Below are positions 7,532 to 14,155 of a DNA stretch of 14,155 nucleotides, piece by piece. Under the pieces are notes generated by a model. The model was not told the origin of the DNA and searched no databases. It saw only the letters and a program-made list of their open reading frames with translations. The translations under genes and the position numbers were made by a program. Origin of the DNA: JBFKMV01 sp041629655 (GTDB taxonomy: Bacteria > Acidobacteriota > Polarisedimenticolia > Polarisedimenticolales > Polarisedimenticolaceae). Where the stretch lies: assembly GCA_041629655.1 (NCBI GenBank), contig JBFKMV010000136.1, forward strand, positions 1 through 14,155, given 5' to 3'. Every line of letters begins with the position of its first letter. The stretch's first letter is position 1.

Positions 7532-7983
7532 AGCGCGACCTCCTTGTACTCGAGCTCCCACTCCTTCATGTACAGCACGCGCTCGGGACGCACCTCGTAG
7601 AGGATGAACTCGGGGTTGTCGACGCTCTTGAAGTACTTGCGCAGCAGCGTGTAACGGTTCCAGATCTCGAGCCGCCGCTCGCGGTCGGTGGTCTCGATGG
7701 CGCGGCCGCGCAGCCGCACCTGGTCGTGCTCCTCGGTCATGAAGCACAGCTCGACCTTGTCGTTGGCGCGGATCTGCTCCGTCTTGCCCGAGCTCTTCAT
7801 CGAGCCGACCCAGACCGTGAAGCCGTCGACCCAGGCCGGCGAGACCGGGCGCAGCCGCGGCGCGTCGCCCTCCACCGAGCCGAACATCGGGAAGCGGCAC
7901 TCCTTGACCACGCGCAACGCCACCTCGCGCAGCTCCCCGGGCGTCATCGTCTTTCCGCTGTCGGTCCTGTGCTCGAAGCCCAT
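7528..7983 (-). CDS. pyridoxamine 5'-phosphate oxidase-fold (general stress protein 26-like) protein
   Basis: This 151-residue protein has the split-barrel flavin-binding fold. The run FPMFGSVEGDAPRLRPVSP (31-49) and FTVWVGSMKSSGKTEQIRAN (55-74), then KVELCFM and QVRLRGRA, match the stress-protein-26 branch of the PPOX superfamily. Relatives bind FMN, FAD or F420, or handle heme. A true PdxH role is unlikely given length and motifs. AGAGGA at 7988-7993 lies 4 bases before the ATG and supports this start over the internal methionine at residue 13. It starts 19 bases after the polytopic membrane protein stop and overlaps the VTT gene start by four bases, so the two are probably made together. 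Confidence 0.85.
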   Translation of the reverse strand: MGFEHRTDSGKTMTPGELREVALRVVKECRFPMFGSVEGDAPRLRPVSPAWVDGFTVWVGSMKSSGKTEQIRANDKVELCFMTEEHDQVRLRGRAIETTDRERRLEIWNRYTLLRKYFKSVDNPEFILYEVRPERVLYMKEWELEYKEVAL

Positions 7984-8002
7984 CGTTTCCTCTCGCGCAT
8001 CG

Positions 8003-9391
8003 TCAGAAGCCCACGATGCGGTTCGCGTAGGCGTCCCGGATCCGCTCGCCCGAGGCGACCAGCGGCGCCGCCAGCCGGCCCAGCTCGGGGTGCCCGGTCA
8101 CCGCGCCGTGCTTGCCCAGCGCCTGCATCAGCCGCTCGCCGAGCACCTTGCCCTCCCCTTCGTAGAGATGCGTGGCGTGCTGGAGCCCGGCCCGCGTCCG
8201 CTCGAAGCCCGCGCTCAGCTCCTCCAGCATCGTCGCGCGGCGCAGGTTGAACGCGACGTAGCTCCGGGCCTCGGCGGCCAGCGCGCGCAGCGCCGCGTGC
8301 TGCCCCAGCGCGGGTTCGAGCGCCTCCAGCCGCGCGTCGGTATCCGCGGCCAGCCGGCGCGCCTCGGTCGCGGTCTCCAGCGCGCGGCGGCGGAACTCCG
8401 GCAGCACCGGGGTGTGGCGCATGAACAGCTCGTTGTGGAAGGCGTAGTTGTAGTTGCGGTCGAGCACGTAGTAGGCGTCGAACAGGCGCTCCAGCGCCGC
8501 GCCGTAGCCCGCCAGCACCTCGCGCAGCTCGGCCGCCGTCGCCGCGTCGACGGCGCCGGCCGGTGCCGCAGGCACCGCGACCGCCTGCATCGGGTACGCC
8601 GCGTCGGCCTGGGCGGGATCGTGGTAGTAGTGCGGGCTGCCCTGGTAGGCCCCGGGCCGGTTCTTGAACCCGAGGTAGATCCCCAGCGACAGCGCCACTC
8701 CGGCCAGCAGCAGCACCAGCGCCGCGCGCTGTCCGCGCACCCCGGACCAGCGCGGTGCCCGGCCCGCCGGGACGAGCGAGACCGCGAACAGGTAGCCGAG
8801 ACCGATCAGGATCAAGGTCGCGATCATCAGCGATCCGAGGTAGCGCTGGGCGATCCAGACCTCGAGCAGCAGCAGGCTCAGCACCAGCATCACGCCGCCC
8901 TCGCGGTCGCGACCCCGGGCGATCTGGGGCAGCCCCGGCAGCACGAACGCCCAGGCCGGCACGCGCGCCGGCCGTCCGGGCCGCGGGGCCAGCAACGAGC
9001 GCGCCGCCAGCAGCAGCACCCACACCGGAGCGCCGAACAGCACGGCCAGGATCAGGTGGCTCACCGCGCGCATCCAGTGGATCGAGAGATTGTCGATCAG
9101 CTGGTCGCCCTGGGTCAGCACGGGGTAGATCAGCCACGGGATCGCCAGCGGCAGCGAGGCCAGCAAGCGGTTCTGCCGGAACAGCCACAGGCCCACCGCC
9201 AGCACGAAGCCGAGGCCGAGCAGCGACAGGTACTCGCCGCGGTCGACGAGGAAGTGGGTCCACAGCGTCGTCTCGGCGACCGCCATGAACAGGATCGAGA
9301 GCGTCGCGGCGGCGGTGGCCACGATGAACCAGCGCGGCGGGCCCGCGAGCCGGGCCGCCGTCGTACGGATGGCCGCTTCGGTGTCCGTCAT
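8003..9391 (-). CDS. polytopic membrane protein with large C-terminal helical domain, unknown function
   Basis: I do not recognise a family for this 462-residue protein. It shows about seven to eight hydrophobic segments (about 21-38, 53-71, 78-92, 108-131, 145-153, 167-182, 187-206, 223-241). A motif WAFVLPGLPQIARGRDREGG (147-166) recalls the PGLGQ-x-x-x-G pattern of some small membrane proteins. After a Pro/Ala linker (around 260-285), residues 286-462 are soluble and largely helical, with aromatic-rich YYVLDRNYNYAFHNELF at 307-323 and many Ala/Glu/Arg heptad-like stretches. That domain probably lies on the periplasmic side if the last helix ends outside, which I cannot confirm. It begins 18 bases after the TonB receptor stop, so it likely belongs with that receptor and the VWA protein. 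The ATG has a poor ribosome binding site. Confidence 0.85.
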   Translation of the reverse strand: MTDTEAAIRTTAARLAGPPRWFIVATAAATLSILFMAVAETTLWTHFLVDRGEYLSLLGLGFVLAVGLWLFRQNRLLASLPLAIPWLIYPVLTQGDQLIDNLSIHWMRAVSHLILAVLFGAPVWVLLLAARSLLAPRPGRPARVPAWAFVLPGLPQIARGRDREGGVMLVLSLLLLEVWIAQRYLGSLMIATLILIGLGYLFAVSLVPAGRAPRWSGVRGQRAALVLLLAGVALSLGIYLGFKNRPGAYQGSPHYYHDPAQADAAYPMQAVAVPAAPAGAVDAATAAELREVLAGYGAALERLFDAYYVLDRNYNYAFHNELFMRHTPVLPEFRRRALETATEARRLAADTDARLEALEPALGQHAALRALAAEARSYVAFNLRRATMLEELSAGFERTRAGLQHATHLYEGEGKVLGERLMQALGKHGAVTGHPELGRLAAPLVASGERIRDAYANRIVGF

Positions 9392-9409
9392 CCTGCTGCG
9401 CCCCGGTCC

Positions 9410-11734
9410 TCAGCGGTTTCCGCTGGAAGTCCAGCGCAGACCGCCCCGGATCGAGCGGTCCGGCGAGGGGTAGAACACCGTGGTGGTCGGGATGTCCGGG
9501 CCCGGCACGACGGTGAAGCGCGGCACCAGGAAGGCGTTGGTCGAGTACCGCTCGTCGAGCGCGTTCAACACGCGCAGGAACAGCTCGACCGAACGGAACC
9601 GGTAGCCGGCCTGGAGATCGAGCGTGCCGTACGAGCCGAGCACCGTCGCGTTCTCGTCGTCGATGTACTGGCTGCCGACGACGCGGTACACCGCGCTCCC
9701 GCTCCAGCCCGCGGGCTCGCCGTAGCGGACGCCGACGCTGCCGAGGTGCTCCGGGACGTACTTGATCTGGCGGCCCGCGGCCGGACCGACGTCGTGCTCG
9801 GCCTGCTGGAAGGTGTAGGTCAGGAACGTGCCCAACGGCCCGGTCCGGCCGGTCAACGTCAACTCCGCGCCGCGGTGCCGGCTGCGGCCGATGTTGCCGA
9901 AGCTGAACGTGGCCGGGTCGAACTCGATCTCGTTCCGCGCGCGCAGCCAGTAGACCGCGAGGTCGACCCCGGCGTGCTCGCCGAGCGCCTGGCGCAGGCC
10001 CGCCTCGTAGCTCCGGACGCGCTGCGGCTCGAGACCGGCGTTGGACAGATTGCTGTCGAACGGCTGCCGCTGGTCGAACAGCTGCTCCACGGTCGGCGCC
10101 CGGAAGCCCCACAGCGCCTGGAGGTACAGGCTTCCGCCCTCGGCGTACTCCCAGGTCAGCCCCAGCTTGGGCGACAGCTCGTCCGCGTCGGAGTCCAGCC
10201 GCATCACCGTCGCCGGATCGCCGTCGTCGGCCAGGCGCTCGTCGAACTCGTCCTCGAACCGGTCGTAGCGCACGCCGACCAGCAGATCGAGCGGGCCCGG
10301 CAGCTCGATCTGGTCCTGCAGGTAGACCGCGTAGACGTTGCGCGACCCGTCGCCGTCGGCGATCGGAGCGCCCGACTGCCCGCTGTCGTCGACCTCGCGG
10401 TACAAGCTGTCGAAGCTGCCGGCGCCGGCCTCGACACCGGCGATCAGGCGGTGCGCCGTCGCGCCGCCGCTCCAGGTGCGCTCGATCCGCGCGTCCAGCG
10501 ACGTGGTGCGGGCGTCCACCGTCTGCTGCTTGGCGTCGAAGCTGGGGAACAGCATGTCGCCGATCTGCACCTCGAGCGGCAGCGTGAGCAGGTTGCGGGC
10601 GTCCTTGATGCGATGCGCCAGGCCGGCGGTCAGCCGGGCCCCGCCCGGCCAGGCGTGCCGGATGGTGGCGGAGAGCAGGTTGCGGTCCTGGTCCCAGCCG
10701 TCGAACGCGTAGCCGGCCTGCCGGCGGTCCTGCTCGACCTGCTGCCGGGTGATCGGGCCGGGCGACTCCGTCTCGAGCCAGTTGTTGACGCTCGACAGCA
10801 TCAGCTCGGTCCGGTCGCCGAGCTCGAAGGCGAGACGCCCGGTCAATACCTGGCTCTCGTACCCGCTACGGTCGCGGTAACCGTCCAGCTCGCGACGCGC
10901 CAGCGAGACGCCGTACCCCACGCGACCGCTCCGCCCGGCGTGGTACAGCTCGCCGTGACGCTCGCCGAACGACCCGCCGCCGCCCTCCAGCGACGTGGTG
11001 CCGCCGTCCGGAACCGGCGTGGTGAACACGTGCACCACGCCGCCCAGCGCGTTGTCGCCGTAGGCCGCCGACGCGGGCCCGCGCTGGACCTCGATGCGCT
11101 CGACGCGGTCCAGCGGGACCAGGTTCCAGTCGACGAGGCTGGTGTCGAGGTCGTTGACCGGCACGCCGTCGACCAGCACCAGGAGGTAGCTCGAGGTGCC
11201 CCCGCCGGTGAACCCGCGAGCGTTCATGCCGAAGTCGAGCGGATTGCCGAACGCGGTGAACTGGTGGATCCCGGCGCTGGTGGCGACGGCGTCGGCCAGG
11301 TTCGAGCTGGGCGTGGCCGCGAGATCCTCGCGCTCGAGGACCGAGACCGCCCCGGGAACCTCCGCCAGCGGGGTCGACGTCCGCGTTCCCGTGACCACGA
11401 CGCTCTCGCGGAATCCGCCCGGCGCCGGATCGAGCCGGATGCGGATCCCCCGGCCGTCCCGCTGCAGCTCGGCACCGCTCAACGTGACGCCCGCGTAGCC
11501 CGCGGCCCGCACGACCAGCGACTCGCCGTCCTGCGGCGCGCGCGCCAGCTCGAACTCGCCCTTGCGGTCCGTCGCGCCGGCGACGCCGGTACCGTCGATC
11601 TCGACGCGGGCGCCGGGGACCGCGTCCCCGGTCACGGCGTTCGACACGCGGCCCGTGAGCGTCTCCGCGGCGGCCGGCGCCGACACGACGCACACCGCCA
11701 GGGCCAGGATTCCGATCAGCTCGCGGCAACTCAT
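9410..11734 (-). CDS. TonB-dependent outer-membrane receptor with carboxypeptidase-regulatory-like N-terminal domain
   Basis: This 774-residue receptor starts with a clear signal peptide (residues 1-23, cut after the SAPAAA run). A CarboxypepD_reg-like beta domain follows at about 24-103, starting TLTGRVSNAVTGDAVPGARV. A TonB-box-like ESVVVTGTR is at 110-118. The plug (about 120-240) has LLVLVDGVPVND and RVERIEVQRGPASAAYGDNA. The rest is a beta-barrel. It should import a bulky ligand (siderophore, cobalamin, glycan or metal complex) using the inner-membrane energy system, and the ligand is unknown. AAGGA at 11742-11746 lies 7 bases before the ATG, inside the end of the VWA gene two bases upstream. 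The protein ends in SSGNR rather than the aromatic residue usual for barrels; the nearest aromatic is the W in LRW. Confidence 0.93.
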   Translation of the reverse strand: MSCRELIGILALAVCVVSAPAAAETLTGRVSNAVTGDAVPGARVEIDGTGVAGATDRKGEFELARAPQDGESLVVRAAGYAGVTLSGAELQRDGRGIRIRLDPAPGGFRESVVVTGTRTSTPLAEVPGAVSVLEREDLAATPSSNLADAVATSAGIHQFTAFGNPLDFGMNARGFTGGGTSSYLLVLVDGVPVNDLDTSLVDWNLVPLDRVERIEVQRGPASAAYGDNALGGVVHVFTTPVPDGGTTSLEGGGGSFGERHGELYHAGRSGRVGYGVSLARRELDGYRDRSGYESQVLTGRLAFELGDRTELMLSSVNNWLETESPGPITRQQVEQDRRQAGYAFDGWDQDRNLLSATIRHAWPGGARLTAGLAHRIKDARNLLTLPLEVQIGDMLFPSFDAKQQTVDARTTSLDARIERTWSGGATAHRLIAGVEAGAGSFDSLYREVDDSGQSGAPIADGDGSRNVYAVYLQDQIELPGPLDLLVGVRYDRFEDEFDERLADDGDPATVMRLDSDADELSPKLGLTWEYAEGGSLYLQALWGFRAPTVEQLFDQRQPFDSNLSNAGLEPQRVRSYEAGLRQALGEHAGVDLAVYWLRARNEIEFDPATFSFGNIGRSRHRGAELTLTGRTGPLGTFLTYTFQQAEHDVGPAAGRQIKYVPEHLGSVGVRYGEPAGWSGSAVYRVVGSQYIDDENATVLGSYGTLDLQAGYRFRSVELFLRVLNALDERYSTNAFLVPRFTVVPGPDIPTTTVFYPSPDRSIRGGLRWTSSGNR

Positions 11735-11736
11735 GA

Positions 11737-14070
11737 CTAAGTCCTTTTCCCGACGCGGCGCGCTCGCAGGGCCACGTCCCCGAAGAAGATCAATGCGGCC
11801 AGGGCCAACAGCCCCGGAACCAGGTCTCGAATGTGTTCGCGCCGTCCCGCCAGCAGCGCCGTTTCGGTCGGCGCCCCGTCCATCGACAGCACGCGGCCGG
11901 CGGTCGTGCCCGCCACCCGCTCGGGCCAGGCGGGGTCGGCCGGCAGCACCGCGCGCTCGGGAACCGTCGCCGCCGCGAACCGCGCGCGCCGGCCGGCCAC
12001 GTCGACGCGGTACTCCCCCGCCTCCGCGGCCAGGAACGAGCCGCGCAGCCTGCCCGGCGCCAGAGGCGCCAACGCCAGGAGCTCCTCGCGGCCGGACGGG
12101 TACCGCACCCGCGCCTCGCCGGGCCCGTCGCTCAGCACGTCCACGTCGACCCAGGCGCCGCGGCCGCGCAGCACCGGCGCGTCGGCCGCGAAGCGCCGCG
12201 ATCCCGCGACCCGCTGGAGCGCCAACGCCGTCACCGCGCCGGCATCCGCTCCCCGTGCCGCGGGGTCGAACGTCGACAGCCCGGTGCGTCCCCAGCCGAC
12301 GGTCGCGAAGGCCAGGCCCGGCGCGTCGTCGTCGGCGCGCAGCGCGATCTCCGCCTCCTCGCGCGGGTCCACCCGCAGCATCGCCGCCGGGTCGCCCGTC
12401 GCCGCCCGGCGCGGCTCCAGCCGCAAGACCGGGAGCACCCCGGAGAACCCGGGCGCCGGTCGCAGCACCAGCGGCGCGGGCAGCGTCACGGCCGGCGTCA
12501 GCGAGGCCACCTCGCGCTGCAGCACCGCCGGCAGCTCCGCGGCCCGTACGACGCGATCGTGACGCCCGCCGTGCTCGGCGGCCAGGCGCGCCATAGTCGC
12601 CAGGTCCGCGCGCTCCCCGATCGATACCGTCGAGAGCGTCACGCCCTCGGGCCAGCGGCGCGAGGGCAGGCCGCTGGCGCCGGGTGCCAGCCGGCCGTCG
12701 CTGATCAACACGACGTGGCGCCGCGGCGCGCGGTCCTCGGCGAGCCAGCTCAGGGCGAGGTCCAGCGCCGGGGACCAGTCGGTGCCCCCTTCCGCGAGCG
12801 CGTCCGGGATCGACGGGGTCACGCTGCCGCCCGCATCGATCGGTGCCAGCGGACGAACGGGGTGCGCCGCGACGTCGAACAGCACGATGCCCAGACGGTC
12901 GCTCCGCTCCAGCAACGACGCCAGCGCCTCCGCCGCGTCCAGGGCCACCGCCACGGGCGTCCGGCCCTGCTCGGGGCGGTCCATGCTGCCCGAGCGGTCG
13001 ATCAGCAGCACCAGCGCGGTCTCGTCCTCGTCCCGGCGCGGCGGGCGCAGGCGCGCGGGCAGCACCGCCTCCAGCGCGCCACCGCGCAGCCGCGCCGCGG
13101 CTTCGGGGTCCGAGACCCGGGCCACGAGCCCGCCGCCCGCGCGGACGTAGGCCGCCAGCCGGGCCTGCTCGGCGGGCGACGGCAGCGCGTCCGGCGCCGT
13201 GCCGAGCAACACCGCGTCGTAGCGGGAGAGCACCGCTTCCGGGGGTACCCGCTCGAACCGTTCCACCGCCGTCCCCGTGGAAACCGCCGGCCCGATCGCC
13301 GCGATCCGCGGGCGGCTCCCGACGCCCACCGTTACGCGGGCCAGGTTGTTGCCGGCGTCGCCGTCGCGCTCGGCGCGCAGCACGGCGACCAGGTCGAACG
13401 GCCGCGTGCCCGCGCGCACCGGCAACGAAAACGCGTGGAGCGCGCCGGCACGGACCGCTCCGTCGCGGCTCGCGACCACGGTCCCGTCGCGTGCCAGCTC
13501 GACGCGCGCCGACTGGTCGACGGTCGAGCGCACGAGCACGCTCACGCTGAACACCTCGCCGGGCCCGACGGTCGGCGGCGCATCCATCGACTCGATCCCC
13601 GCCTCCGCGGCGCGGGCCCGGCCGAGCGGCAGCACGTCGATCGGGACGCCGGCCGCGCGCGCGCGCGCCACCGCGGCAAACCCGTCCCCATGCGTATCCG
13701 CGCCGTCGGTCGCCAGCAGCACGCGGCCGCCCCCGGAACCGATCACGAGCCGGACCGCCTGGTCGAGCGCGCGGCCGATGTCGGTGACGCCGGCGCCGGC
13801 GGCGGCGTCCAGTGCCGGGACCGGCGCCGCGCCGTCGCCCAGCGCGAGCCGCGCCGCGGTGGCCGACGAGGGCAGCCGTTCCAGCCCGCGCTCGATCCAC
13901 GCGGCCGCGGCCGCGCGCTCGTCCGCGCCGACCGACGTCGATGCGTCGAGCAGGACCGCGAGCGTGCCCGGAGCCGAGCCCCGGGTGGCGACGCCGGTCA
14001 GCGCGACTCCCACCAGCGCCGCCGCGCCCAGCACCGCGGCGAGCGACCGCGCGCGTCGCGCCGGGCTCAC
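11737..14070 (-). CDS. membrane-anchored twin-VWA protein with amidotransferase-like middle segment
   Basis: This 777-residue protein has an N-terminal hydrophobic segment (about 8-28) and a C-terminal helix (751-766), so most of it is probably periplasmic. Two von Willebrand A domains carry complete metal-ion-dependent adhesion motifs: DASTS at 42-46 with T96-D97 and D122, and DRSGS at 358-362 with T430-D431 and D458. Between them, residues about 255-345 resemble the glutamine-amidotransferase-like fold (IAAIG, YDAVLLG, AAYVRAGGGLVARVSD). I see no catalytic Cys-His-Glu triad there. The region after the second VWA looks like beta-sandwich repeats. The GTG start has GGAGG at 14077-14081, 6 bases upstream, and overlaps the previous stop as GTGA. 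Function is unknown; such proteins often scaffold envelope complexes. Confidence 0.88.
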   Translation of the reverse strand: MSPARRARSLAAVLGAAALVGVALTGVATRGSAPGTLAVLLDASTSVGADERAAAAAWIERGLERLPSSATAARLALGDGAAPVPALDAAAGAGVTDIGRALDQAVRLVIGSGGGRVLLATDGADTHGDGFAAVARARAAGVPIDVLPLGRARAAEAGIESMDAPPTVGPGEVFSVSVLVRSTVDQSARVELARDGTVVASRDGAVRAGALHAFSLPVRAGTRPFDLVAVLRAERDGDAGNNLARVTVGVGSRPRIAAIGPAVSTGTAVERFERVPPEAVLSRYDAVLLGTAPDALPSPAEQARLAAYVRAGGGLVARVSDPEAAARLRGGALEAVLPARLRPPRRDEDETALVLLIDRSGSMDRPEQGRTPVAVALDAAEALASLLERSDRLGIVLFDVAAHPVRPLAPIDAGGSVTPSIPDALAEGGTDWSPALDLALSWLAEDRAPRRHVVLISDGRLAPGASGLPSRRWPEGVTLSTVSIGERADLATMARLAAEHGGRHDRVVRAAELPAVLQREVASLTPAVTLPAPLVLRPAPGFSGVLPVLRLEPRRAATGDPAAMLRVDPREEAEIALRADDDAPGLAFATVGWGRTGLSTFDPAARGADAGAVTALALQRVAGSRRFAADAPVLRGRGAWVDVDVLSDGPGEARVRYPSGREELLALAPLAPGRLRGSFLAAEAGEYRVDVAGRRARFAAATVPERAVLPADPAWPERVAGTTAGRVLSMDGAPTETALLAGRREHIRDLVPGLLALAALIFFGDVALRARRVGKRT

Positions 14071-14155
14071 GGCGCGCCTCCGACCGCGACCCGCGGCGGC
14101 TCGGGACCGCCCGCGGGCGCCGCGGGCGAGGCGGCCCGGTCGCGAGATCCGGCCA
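14067..14155 (-). CDS. C-terminal fragment of an upstream gene, unknown product
   Basis: Twenty-eight codons before a TGA (14067-14069) stay open in the minus-strand frame that overlaps the VWA gene's GTG as GTGA. The residues are Ala, Pro, Gly and Arg-rich (ending PRVAVGGAP), like a disordered tail, and no family can be read from so little. The overlap and the downstream ribosome binding site inside this frame are the main reasons to call it. The gene continues beyond the window. Confidence 0.45.
   Translation of the reverse strand, partial: AGSRDRAASPAAPAGGPEPPRVAVGGAP

Noticed and set aside
4769..7600. Very long plus-strand open frame (943 codons) opposite the photolyase, MBL and VTT genes
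   Set aside because: It is antisense to three well-supported genes, its product is His/Gln/Arg/Pro-rich with no fold, and such frames are common in GC-rich DNA.
8561..8577. Perfect 7-bp hairpin with a 3-base loop
   Set aside because: It lies in the Pro/Ala linker codons of the polytopic membrane gene, has no T-run, and is explained by GC-rich codon use.
7688..11740. Plus-strand open frame of 1350 codons opposite the TonB receptor and membrane gene
   Set aside because: Same reason: it mirrors the coding frame of minus-strand genes, and the product is low-complexity Arg/Val/Gln/Ala.
13649..13670. Alternating GC run that might form Z-DNA or a repeat
   Set aside because: It encodes the Ala/Arg stretch of the first VWA domain (ARARAAGVP); it is codon bias, not a separate element.
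9410..13900. A 1496-codon minus-strand frame that could be one giant protein containing the receptor
   Set aside because: Its first half is the wrong frame of the VWA gene (Arg/Gly/Ala-rich). The receptor has its own ATG at 11734 with a signal peptide and a ribosome binding site.

Overview
This is a GC-rich window (most stretches near 70% G+C) from a Gram-negative bacterium. The Gram-negative call rests on a TonB-dependent outer-membrane receptor with a signal peptide. The receptor's N-terminal carboxypeptidase-regulatory-like domain, the twin-VWA protein and the very high G+C would fit an Acidobacteriota-type or high-GC proteobacterial lineage, but no phylogenetic marker here settles that. 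Every gene I can support lies on the minus strand, so the window reads from right (14155) to left (1). No gap between genes exceeds 300 bases. I see no insertion sequence, CRISPR array, phage gene or rRNA.

Right half (about 14155-8003), an envelope block. The tail of an unidentified gene overlaps a 777-residue membrane-anchored protein with two VWA domains around a glutamine-amidotransferase-like segment. Two bases later comes a 774-residue TonB-dependent receptor, then a 462-residue polytopic membrane protein of no family I recognise. The tight spacing suggests one transcript and possibly one envelope machine. This is the best candidate for an undescribed system.

Middle (7983-4619), a stress and repair block. 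It holds a pyridoxamine-phosphate-oxidase-fold protein, a VTT/DedA-type membrane protein coupled to it by a GTGA overlap, a metallo-beta-lactamase-fold protein whose metal motif is degenerate, and an iron-sulfur bacterial cryptochrome/photolyase that keeps four candidate cluster cysteines.

Left (4556-268). A heme-less bacterioferritin-like diiron protein is followed by two very small membrane proteins (58 and 49 residues) and a short-chain dehydrogenase, joined by 2-base, TAATG and GTGA junctions. The dehydrogenase has isoleucine where the catalytic tyrosine should be. Then come an extended-SDR sugar-epimerase-like protein, an RlmC-like 23S rRNA m5U methyltransferase with its Fe-S cysteines, and an isoprenylcysteine-methyltransferase-like membrane enzyme. 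That last gene is clearly less GC-rich than its neighbours. The series ends next to a tRNA-Gly(CCC) gene that has its own recognisable sigma70-type promoter.

Together, the left and middle genes look like a light/oxidative-stress and membrane-maintenance set (DNA photorepair, iron storage, flavin-binding stress protein, membrane proteins). That functional grouping is inference from family membership and gene order, not something the sequence proves.
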